From NCBI GenBank assembly GCA_947374505.1, contig CANCCE010000179.1, forward strand, positions 1-5,733: a stretch of 5,733 bases of DNA, written 5' to 3'. Position numbers and translations under genes: made by a program. Below are positions 1-4,325 of the stretch, piece after piece; position 1 is the stretch's first letter; every line of letters starts with the position of its first letter. The notes under the pieces are model-generated. The model had not been told where the DNA came from and did no database searches. It was given only the letters and a program-made list of their open reading frames with translations. The stretch comes from Comamonadaceae bacterium (GTDB lineage Bacteria > Pseudomonadota > Gammaproteobacteria > Burkholderiales > Burkholderiaceae_C).

Positions 1-29
1 AAGGTTTTGATAAAGACTTTTTTGCTCAT
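1..29 (-). CDS. miaB: Start of miaB-like gene (tRNA-2-methylthio-N6-dimethylallyladenosine synthase), partial
   Basis: Only nine full codons lie in the window, read leftward from ATG at 29-27: M-S-K-K-V-F-I-K-T, with the next codon cut by the edge. From memory this matches the usual N-terminus of betaproteobacterial MiaB, where it is followed by a G-C-Q-M-N motif carrying the first cysteine of the UPF0004 domain. MiaB is a radical-SAM iron-sulfur enzyme that adds a methylthio group at position 37 of tRNAs reading UNN codons. The gene runs in the same direction as the two-component operon, 81 bases beyond the histidine kinase stop. No clear Shine-Dalgarno sequence precedes the ATG. A six-codon reading frame (46-26) ends in an ATGA overlap with this start. 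Identification rests on nine residues, so it is probable rather than certain. Confidence 0.72.
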
Positions 30-88
30 GGGGTGCAGCGTTTCATGGTGTGTGTCCAGAGGCTGTTGAAAGGAGGGCGGAACCGCTC

Positions 89-94
89 AGTATA
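89..94 (-). promoter_or_regulatory. Candidate -10 box for the miaB-like gene
   Basis: Read on the minus strand this is TATACT, five of six matches to the sigma-70 -10 consensus. It lies 59 bases upstream of the miaB-like start, which gives a predicted leader of about 50 bases. No good -35 hexamer is found at 16-18 bases; those positions fall on the histidine kinase stop codon (cagctg region). Read-through from the upstream operon is the alternative, since no strong terminator separates the genes. Confidence 0.3.
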
Positions 95-110
95 AAAGCT
101 TGTCGGTTTT

Positions 111-1511
111 TCAGCTGACCGCGGGTAAGTACAGTTCCAGCTTCAAGCCGCCCAGCGTTGATGTGCCGAGTTGCAGACGGCCACCATACAGCTGCACCAA
201 GTCCGCCACGATGGCCAGGCCCAGACCGGATCCCGGCACAGATTCGTCGGCGCGCACGCCGCGCGCCAAGACTTGTAGTCGCAAGCCTTCGTCAATGCCC
301 GGCCCATCGTCCTCAATGCTCACACGCAGCTGCGGCGGTGACGCAGCAGCCACTGCGGCCACGCTGACGCGAACCGTGTGGCGCGCCCATTTGCAGGCGT
401 TGTCGAGCACGTTGCCGAGCATTTCTTGCAGGTCTTGTTCCTCACCGGCAAACGCCCAGTCGGCTTGGTCTCGCAACTGCGCGTCGCACTCAATCACCAA
501 GCCGCTTACGGCATGCACGCGTTGCATCACGCGGATCAGCCCGCCGAGTGCGGGGCCGATGGCCGTGCGCTGGCCGGGCAGCCGTTGCGCGCCGGCGGCT
601 CTGGCGCGTGCCAGGTGCCAGTCGATGTGCCGCGTGGCGAGTTGAACTTGTTCTTGCACCAGCCTGGACAGCGCGGGTGCGGTGTCTTGCGCTGCCGCCT
701 GTGCCAGCACGGCCAACGGCGTTTTCACCGCGTGGGCCAAGTTGCCGGCGTGGCGACGTGCGCGTTCAACCACCTCCGCATGGCGATCCAATACCAGATT
801 GAAGTCATCGCTCAAGGTTTGCACCTCAGCTGGAAACTGGCCTTGCAAGCGCTGCGCCCGGCCTTCACGCACGTTCATGACGGCTTGTTCCAGCGCCCGC
901 AACGGCCGCAGACCGACATACACCTGCGCCAGCGCGGCCAGTACCAAGAGTAAAAACAGCAGCGCTAAAGACGCCGCCAGCATGCCGCTGAAGCGCGTCA
1001 CAGCGTCTTCCAGCGAGCGTGTGTCGGCGGCAACCACCAAGCGCCATCGGCGCTCGGGTTGCTCGGCTGCATGGACTGAGCGCTCCAGCAGCAGCAAGCG
1101 CACGCCCAGCGGTCCGCTGATTTGATGTGTATGCACGGCACCGTTGAGCAAGGCATCTGCAGGCAAGGCCAGCGCGGTGTCCCACAGTGAGCGGGAGCGC
1201 AGCAGGCCACGCTGCCCAGGCCCGCTTCCTTCTCCGTCTATCTGCCAGTAAAGCCCTGAATAAGGTTGTTTCCAGCGGGGGTCTGGCAATGCCTGCGGCA
1301 TGGGCAGCGGGTCGCCCGCTGCATTGAAATTCAAACTTGCCGTTAGTTGGTTCAGTTGCAGCCGCAGCGTGTCTTCAAACTGTCGCTCAACCTGTTGCCG
1401 GAACAAACCGCCCAGCAGCAGTCCGGCCAGCACCAGTGCCAAGCTCAGCGCTACCAGCGTGGCCGCCAGCAAGCGAAAACGCAGCGATGCAGCCCAACCA
1501 GGGCGAATCAT
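111..1511 (-). CDS. PhoQ-like membrane sensor histidine kinase
   Basis: This 466-residue inner-membrane kinase should autophosphorylate on histidine and pass the phosphate to the regulator encoded just upstream. TM1 spans about residues 12-36, a periplasmic sensor about 37-174, TM2 about 175-199, and a HAMP linker about 200-250. The H-box is LAHAVKTPLAVL with the phosphoacceptor His260; the A-V-K-T-P form resembles PhoQ rather than the HELRTP form of QseC or EnvZ. The N-box is LGNVLDNACKWA (Asn371), G1 is DDGPGI (401-406) and G2 is GSGLGLA (427-433), so all catalytic motifs are present. The periplasmic part has no acidic cluster like that by which enteric PhoQ senses divalent cations, so the ligand is unknown. 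Its ATG overlaps the regulator stop by four bases (ATGA), implying translational coupling. Length and domain order are normal; I give no symbol because the true orthology is unclear. Confidence 0.95.
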   Translation of the reverse strand: MIRPGWAASLRFRLLAATLVALSLALVLAGLLLGGLFRQQVERQFEDTLRLQLNQLTASLNFNAAGDPLPMPQALPDPRWKQPYSGLYWQIDGEGSGPGQRGLLRSRSLWDTALALPADALLNGAVHTHQISGPLGVRLLLLERSVHAAEQPERRWRLVVAADTRSLEDAVTRFSGMLAASLALLFLLLVLAALAQVYVGLRPLRALEQAVMNVREGRAQRLQGQFPAEVQTLSDDFNLVLDRHAEVVERARRHAGNLAHAVKTPLAVLAQAAAQDTAPALSRLVQEQVQLATRHIDWHLARARAAGAQRLPGQRTAIGPALGGLIRVMQRVHAVSGLVIECDAQLRDQADWAFAGEEQDLQEMLGNVLDNACKWARHTVRVSVAAVAAASPPQLRVSIEDDGPGIDEGLRLQVLARGVRADESVPGSGLGLAIVADLVQLYGGRLQLGTSTLGGLKLELYLPAVS

Positions 1512-2170
1512 GTTGGCGGCACCAGCCGGTAGCCCAAGCCGCGGACGGTTTCTATCAGCTCGGCGGGGAGTTTTTTGCGCAGGCGACCGACAAACACCTC
1601 AATCGTGTTGGAGTCCCTGTCAAAGTCTTGCGCATAAATATGCTCGGTCAATTCAGCGCGCGAGACCACCGCATTCGGGCGATGCATCAGGTATTCCAGC
1701 ACCTTGTATTCGTGGCTGGTCAGGTTCACCGGCAAGCCGGCCAGACTGACGCGGCTGCTGCGCGTGTCCAGCGTGAGCTCGCCACAACTCAGGGTCGGCG
1801 AGGCCAGACCTTGTGAGCGGCGGATCAGCGCACGCAGTCGGGCCAGCAGCTCTTCCATGTGAAAAGGTTTGGTCAGGTAGTCGTCGGCGCCGGCGTCAAT
1901 GCCTTCGACTTTCTCATGCCACTGGTCACGCGCCGTGAGGATCAGCACCGGCATGGTCTGACCTTGGCTGCGCCACCGTTTGAGCACGCTGATGCCGTCC
2001 AGCTCAGGCAAGCCGAGGTCTAACACGACGGCGTCATAAGACTGCGTTTCGCCTTGGTAGCAAGCGTCGCGGCCGTTGCGTGCAGCGTCAACGGCATAAC
2101 CGGCATCGGTCAGTGCCGCACACAGTTGGGCCGACAGGGTGGGTTCGTCTTCAGCGACCAGAACGCGCAT
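1508..2170 (-). CDS. OmpR/PhoP-family response regulator
   Basis: This 220-residue DNA-binding regulator is the partner of the adjacent kinase. The receiver domain covers about residues 1-115 with the acidic pocket E7/D8, phosphoacceptor D51 in VVLDLGLPELDG, T79 and K101 (LTKPF). The C-terminal winged helix covers about 128-217 and includes the recognition-helix region SNTIEVFVGRLRKKL and the terminal wing RGLGYRL. I place the start at ATG 2170 (MRVLVAEDE), with an AAAGGG Shine-Dalgarno six bases before it. A GTG one codon upstream (2173) would add one Met only. The ATG overlaps the PepSY stop in TGATG, and the stop overlaps the kinase start in ATGA. OmpR-family proteins bind head-to-tail direct repeats; elements of that shape occur at 2569-2585 and 3439-3455. 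The recognition-helix region and motif set suit the PhoP/QseB/PmrA branch. Confidence 0.95.
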   Translation of the reverse strand: MRVLVAEDEPTLSAQLCAALTDAGYAVDAARNGRDACYQGETQSYDAVVLDLGLPELDGISVLKRWRSQGQTMPVLILTARDQWHEKVEGIDAGADDYLTKPFHMEELLARLRALIRRSQGLASPTLSCGELTLDTRSSRVSLAGLPVNLTSHEYKVLEYLMHRPNAVVSRAELTEHIYAQDFDRDSNTIEVFVGRLRKKLPAELIETVRGLGYRLVPPT

Positions 2171-2508
2171 CACAGCCCTTTGTTTTTTTGCTTGATCACA
2201 GCACCACTTTTGGCGTCGATCTCCAGTTTGAGCAAGCCGCCGCTGGGCTGCAACAGTTTGAGCTCGTAAATCCAGCGTTCGTCTTCACGCTCCAGTTCTA
2301 CTTCCAGCACATGGCCCGGATATGACTGCGCCACCCGCGCCATGATCATTGGCAGCGACAGGATTTCCCCTGCCTGCAAAGCCGCCCGCGCGCGGTCATG
2401 GTCGTGGCCCTCACTGCCGCCGCGTGCGCTGCTGTTCAGCGGTAAGGCCAGCAAAGCCGGCAGCAGCGCGGTCAGCAGCCAACGGTGGATGGTGAAACGG
2501 GAGGTCAT
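2170..2508 (-). CDS. Exported PepSY-domain protein, first gene of the two-component operon
   Basis: This is a 112-residue protein with a Sec signal peptide: basic start (R4, H8, R9), hydrophobic core about 10-23, and a likely cleavage after SSA (residue 28). The mature part is a single PepSY domain (about 46-107), with YPGHVLEVELE, WIYELKLL and the closing LEIDAKSGAVI strand-turn-strand. A short H/D-rich stretch, GHDHD (34-38), follows the signal peptide. PepSY domains are known as propeptide or inhibitor modules and as periplasmic partners of two-component sensors; a role as modulator or accessory of the neighbouring kinase is my inference. In betaproteobacteria such proteins commonly stand beside PhoP/QseB-type pairs and b561 cytochromes. 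The gene is first in the leftward operon and overlaps the regulator by one base. Its ribosome binding site is weak (AGAA close to the ATG). Confidence 0.9.
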   Translation of the reverse strand: MTSRFTIHRWLLTALLPALLALPLNSSARGGSEGHDHDRARAALQAGEILSLPMIMARVAQSYPGHVLEVELEREDERWIYELKLLQPSGGLLKLEIDAKSGAVIKQKNKGL

Positions 2509-2551
2509 GGTTCTGGCTGAATGAGAAGATCGATTTTGAGCTCGTGACCCG

Positions 2552-2557
2552 ATTGTG
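2552..2557 (-). promoter_or_regulatory. Candidate -10 box for the PepSY/two-component operon
   Basis: On the minus strand this reads CACAAT, four of six matches to TATAAT. It stands 11 bases downstream (leftward) of the nearer CTGAA half-site at 2569-2573. That is close to the spacing known for PhoP- and PmrA-activated promoters, where the box replaces a proper -35; here the -35 position reads GCCGGC, with no consensus. The predicted leader to the PepSY ATG is about 37 bases. If right, the operon is autoregulated. This is pattern reading only. Confidence 0.3.
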
Positions 2558-2568
2558 TGCGGTTCAAG

Positions 2569-2585
2569 CTGAATGCCGGCTGAAC
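2569..2585. promoter_or_regulatory. Putative regulator box, copy 1: direct repeat of CTGAA half-sites
   Basis: The element CTGAAT-GCCGG-CTGAAC holds two half-sites on an 11-base period, the geometry of PhoP/PmrA/OmpR-type boxes. It matches the element at 3439-3455 at 16 of 17 positions. It lies in the divergent region, so it could serve the PepSY operon (leftward), the cytochrome c gene (rightward) or both. An upstream GTTCA (2562-2566) makes an inverted partner to TGAAC at 2581-2585, and TTCA-AGC-TGAA (2563-2573) is a perfect short palindrome. Binding by the encoded regulator is inferred from position and spacing. Confidence 0.5.
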
Positions 2586-2601
2586 AGGCTTTATAAAAAC
2601 T

Positions 2602-2621
2602 AAGCGTAAAGTACGCTTTTT
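2602..2621. terminator. Hairpin with T-tail in the divergent intergenic region
   Basis: AAGCGTA (2602-2608), a three-base loop AAG, and TACGCTT (2612-2618) form a perfect seven-base-pair stem followed by TTT, giving a run of five T. Read leftward, the stem is followed after TTAG by further T residues, so it could act on either strand. It resembles a small intrinsic terminator, but both neighbouring genes point away from it. It could instead be an attenuator in a leader transcript, a boundary stopping stray transcription, or a protein-binding palindrome. Confidence 0.4.
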
Positions 2622-2632
2622 AAAAGTGCGCT
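2609..2632. repeat. Short direct repeat AAGTrCGCT
   Basis: AAGTACGCT at 2609-2617 recurs as AAGTGCGCT at 2624-2632 (eight of nine identical, 15-base period). The first copy contains the right arm of the hairpin at 2602-2621. It might be a second operator in the divergent region or chance. Confidence 0.25.
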
Positions 2633-2694
2633 CTCAAACCGAAGATTCTGGGTATCTAGCGTGCTGATGAATTTAATCTTTGGGATATTTAAAA

Positions 2695-3087
2695 ATGCAA
2701 AAATGGTTACTCTCCTTGGCCGCCCTGATCGTCGGATTTTCGGGTGTCAGTGCCTTTGCAAAAGGAGAAAAAATAGCCCAGCAAGTCTGCATGGCATGCC
2801 ATGCCAGCGGTGTCGATAAGGCTCCCAAAATAGGCGACCGGGAGCAATGGGCTCCATTGATTGCCGAAGGTCAAGTCATTCTCACCGCACATGGCTACGT
2901 TGGCGTCAGGGGAATGCCGCCCAAAGGCGGCAAGCCAGACTTGACCATCGAAGATTTTTCAGCCGCCCTCAACCACATGGTCAGCAAATCAGGCGGTCAC
3001 TGGAAGAAGGCAGACAAAGTCACCTTGGAGGCCATTAAAAACGAGATTTTGGCGCGGGAAATCGTGCAGAAAAATCCAAACAAATGA
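2695..3087 (+). CDS. Exported monohaem cytochrome c5-type protein
   Basis: This 130-residue class I c-type cytochrome should act in the periplasm as a small electron carrier. A Sec signal peptide (M-Q-K-W then a hydrophobic core to about residue 20) ends in AFA, with likely cleavage after A22. The haem site is C32-M-A-C35-H36, and the sixth ligand is probably M74 in GMPPKGG, which is characteristic of the c5/c555 family. The fold part ends near residue 98 (FSAALNHMV). A lysine-rich tail of about 30 residues follows and is longer than usual for c5. I start at ATG 2695, because an in-frame TTG five codons upstream would put G-Y-L-K before a typical signal peptide. Only a weak GGGA at 2682-2685 could serve as ribosome binding site. 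Hand counts give about 52% G+C, below the flanking genes. A partner role with the downstream b561 protein is plausible but unproven. Confidence 0.93.
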   Translation: MQKWLLSLAALIVGFSGVSAFAKGEKIAQQVCMACHASGVDKAPKIGDREQWAPLIAEGQVILTAHGYVGVRGMPPKGGKPDLTIEDFSAALNHMVSKSGGHWKKADKVTLEAIKNEILAREIVQKNPNK

Positions 3088-3106
3088 TCGCAACGACTGG
3101 GCCAAC

Positions 3107-3409
3107 ATGAAATACATCCCGGAGTTTGGAGAACCTTTTTTCAGATGGGAGGGCGACACCTTGGTCGTCAACATACTGGGGCAACCCAATGCCAATTTAG
3201 ATGCCATCGGGAAACCCAAGGGTTCGCAATTAAAAGTCAGTGTCACCGCTGCCCCGAAGCTTGGCCGCGCCACAGAGCACATGGTGGTTTTTCTGGCAAA
3301 GACTTTTGGCGTCAACACTTCCGCTATCGAGGTGGTTCACGGACGCATGAACGTCAACAAGCTGCTGAGAATCAAAGCGCCTCAAAAATTGCCTGCGGTT
3401 TTCTCTTAA
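3107..3409 (+). CDS. DUF167/YggU-family small protein
   Basis: This 100-residue protein of unknown biochemical function fits the DUF167 (YggU) family. The pattern is LVVNILGQPNA (19-29), then a central LKVSVTAAP (42-50), the helix FLAKTFGV (62-69), and the final strand SAIEVVHGRMNVNKLLRIKAP (72-92). Typical members have APPVDGKAN in the centre and a G-x-x-S-R-x-K motif near the end. Here these read AAPKLGRAT and GRMNVNKLLRI, so the signature residues are altered and the assignment is to a divergent member. There is no signal peptide or membrane segment. The gene follows the cytochrome c stop by 19 bases and probably shares its transcript; the ribosome binding site is poor. It has the same modest G+C as the cytochrome gene. 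YggU-type genes usually neighbour yggT or pyrroline-5-carboxylate reductase, so this placement is unusual. Confidence 0.82.
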   Translation: MKYIPEFGEPFFRWEGDTLVVNILGQPNANLDAIGKPKGSQLKVSVTAAPKLGRATEHMVVFLAKTFGVNTSAIEVVHGRMNVNKLLRIKAPQKLPAVFS

Positions 3410-3417
3410 CGTGTAAT
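3389..3417 (+). promoter_or_regulatory. Candidate sigma-70 promoter for the cytochrome b561 gene
   Basis: TTGCCT (3389-3394, matches TTG of the -35) is followed after exactly 17 bases by TGTAAT (3412-3417, five of six to the -10). The -35 lies inside the end of the DUF167 gene. A start near 3424 would put the CTGAA box at 3433-3455 just downstream of it, a position that would suit repression better than activation. This is a pattern match only. Confidence 0.33.
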
Positions 3418-3427
3418 AGTCATTACA
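3412..3427. repeat. Perfect inverted repeat TGTAAT-AGTC-ATTACA
   Basis: Six-base arms separated by four bases form a dyad two bases after the DUF167 stop codon. There is no T-run, so it is a poor terminator. The shape suits a dimeric regulator operator, and its left arm coincides with the candidate -10 box. No specific regulator is recognised. Confidence 0.4.
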
Positions 3428-3432
3428 AACCG

Positions 3433-3455
3433 CTGAATCTGAACGCCGGCTGAAC
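3433..3455. promoter_or_regulatory. Putative regulator box, copy 2: three CTGAA half-sites before cytochrome b561
   Basis: CTGAAC-GCCGG-CTGAAC occupies 3439-3455, and an extra CTGAAT abuts it at 3433-3438. The 17-base core differs from the copy at 2569-2585 by one base. An inverted TTCAG follows at 3462-3466, and TCAGACG occurs twice on a 17-base period (3463 and 3480). The element lies 69 bases before the b561 start. Its sharing between the two intergenic regions argues for co-regulation of the b561 gene with the PepSY/two-component operon. Confidence 0.5.
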
Positions 3456-3524
3456 GTCCTCTTCAGACGGCGTACAGCCTCAGACGCGCAGCATCCATGG
3501 GTCTTCACTTAAAAGCCCGTTGCC

Positions 3525-4223
3525 ATGCTGACCTTCCTTCGCCGATCTCTCCAGATGCTGGTGTCCCACACGCCGGCTGCATCAACGCTGCCAAGCCGCC
3601 GCGTGGTGGATGCGCCCATCCGCATGTTTCACTGGCTGTTTGCCCTGTGCTTTGTCGGCGCTTACATCACGGCCGATGGCGATTCTTGGCGCCTGCTGCA
3701 TGTCACGCTCGGCTACACGCTGGCCGGCTTGTTGGGCTTTCGAGTGGTTTACGGCGTGATCGGACCGAGGCACACCCGCTTGTCGCTGATGTGGCGCAAA
3801 CTCGTTGGGTTGCCGGTGTGGCTGGCCTCGTTCAAACGGTCGCAGCCCGGCAAAGTGAACTGGCTGCAGAGTCAAAACCTCTTGATGGCGCTGGCCGTCG
3901 TGGCTTTGCTGGTGGTGGTGGTGCCGGTCACGCTCAGCGGCTACCTCAACCTCAACGACTTCGGTGGCGAGCTGATGGAAGATCTGCACGAAACCATGGG
4001 CGAATTATTTTTATGGCTGGTCTTGGCGCATCTGGCCTTGATTGCCGGCTTGAGTGTGCTGCGCCGTAAAAACCAGGCGCTGCCGATGTTGACCGGTTGT
4101 ACCCCAGGCGCGGGCCCCGACTTGGTGAAAAACAACAAGCGTTGGTTGGCTGCTTTGGTGTTGCTGGGCGTGCTGGCTTATTGGGGATGGGAGTGGCAGC
4201 AGTCACTGGCGACGGCATTCTGA
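3525..4223 (+). CDS. Dihaem cytochrome b561 family membrane protein
   Basis: This 232-residue inner-membrane protein belongs to the b561/Ni-hydrogenase-type cytochrome b group (COG3658-like) and should carry two b haems to move electrons between the quinone pool and a periplasmic partner. Helices lie near residues 33-51, 57-79, 117-140 and 158-179, with an extra C-terminal helix near 207-224. Probable haem ligands are H36 (RMFHW), H59 (LLHVTLGY), H155 (LHETMGE) and H169 (LAHLALIAG). The loop GPRHTR (80-85) after helix 2 is typical. The usual G-H-N-P-x-G motif before helix 3 is absent: here the stretch is WLQSQNLLMALAVV. Start ATG 3525 has no clear Shine-Dalgarno; ATG 3555 would shorten the N-terminus by ten residues without touching the domain. 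Such genes often stand beside a dihaem cytochrome c; here the c-type gene nearby is monohaem and upstream. Confidence 0.93.
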   Translation: MLTFLRRSLQMLVSHTPAASTLPSRRVVDAPIRMFHWLFALCFVGAYITADGDSWRLLHVTLGYTLAGLLGFRVVYGVIGPRHTRLSLMWRKLVGLPVWLASFKRSQPGKVNWLQSQNLLMALAVVALLVVVVPVTLSGYLNLNDFGGELMEDLHETMGELFLWLVLAHLALIAGLSVLRRKNQALPMLTGCTPGAGPDLVKNNKRWLAALVLLGVLAYWGWEWQQSLATAF

Positions 4224-4258
4224 GAATGGATGAGCTTGCCATTTGGCGAGTTGCAAGA

Positions 4259-4278
4259 CAATGATCATTGCGTTTTTT
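4259..4278 (+). terminator. Palindrome followed by six T after cytochrome b561
   Basis: CAATGATCATTG (4259-4270) is a perfect 12-base palindrome, followed by CG and TTTTTT (4273-4278). As an RNA it can pair only weakly (four to five A/U-rich pairs), so it is a marginal intrinsic terminator for the b561 transcript. A dimeric operator for the ATPase gene is the alternative reading. The gap between the two genes is 83 bases. Confidence 0.33.
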
Positions 4279-4282
4279 CTGC

Positions 4283-4325
4283 CCGACACACCAGCCTGAA
4301 AAACCCATGAATCCGACACACCAGC
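4283..4325 (+). repeat. Exact 13-base direct repeat spanning the ATPase start
   Basis: CCGACACACCAGC occurs at 4283-4295 and again at 4313-4325, a 30-base period. The ATG at 4307 lies between the copies, so the second copy encodes residues 3-6 and part of 7 of the ATPase. It may be a small tandem duplication or a translation-initiation-region element. There is no Shine-Dalgarno in the intervening sequence. Confidence 0.5.

Noticed and set aside
77..86. GCGG-AA-CCGC mini-hairpin after the kinase stop as a terminator
   Set aside because: The stem has four pairs with a two-base loop and no T-run, too weak to call a terminator.
378..953. 191-codon plus-strand frame opposite the histidine kinase
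   Set aside because: It lies wholly inside the kinase gene on the other strand, has no recognisable domain, and its long openness follows from G/C-rich third positions. The same holds for the frame at 100-645.
2171..2173. GTG start for the response regulator one codon upstream
   Set aside because: The ATG at 2170 gives the standard MRVLVAEDE N-terminus and suitable Shine-Dalgarno spacing; the difference is one residue.
2680..2694. Upstream TTG start for the cytochrome c gene
   Set aside because: It adds five residues before a normal signal-peptide start and has no ribosome binding site of its own; ATG 2695 is more natural.
2586..3438. A mobile element bounded by the two 17-base copies as terminal or target repeats
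   Set aside because: There is no transposase or integrase between them, similarity does not extend beyond the 17 bases, and the internal half-site structure fits regulator boxes better.
3497..4069. 190-codon plus-strand frame overlapping cytochrome b561
   Set aside because: It is in a different frame from the b561 gene, whose haem ligands and membrane helices are clear. The alternative translation has no family features.
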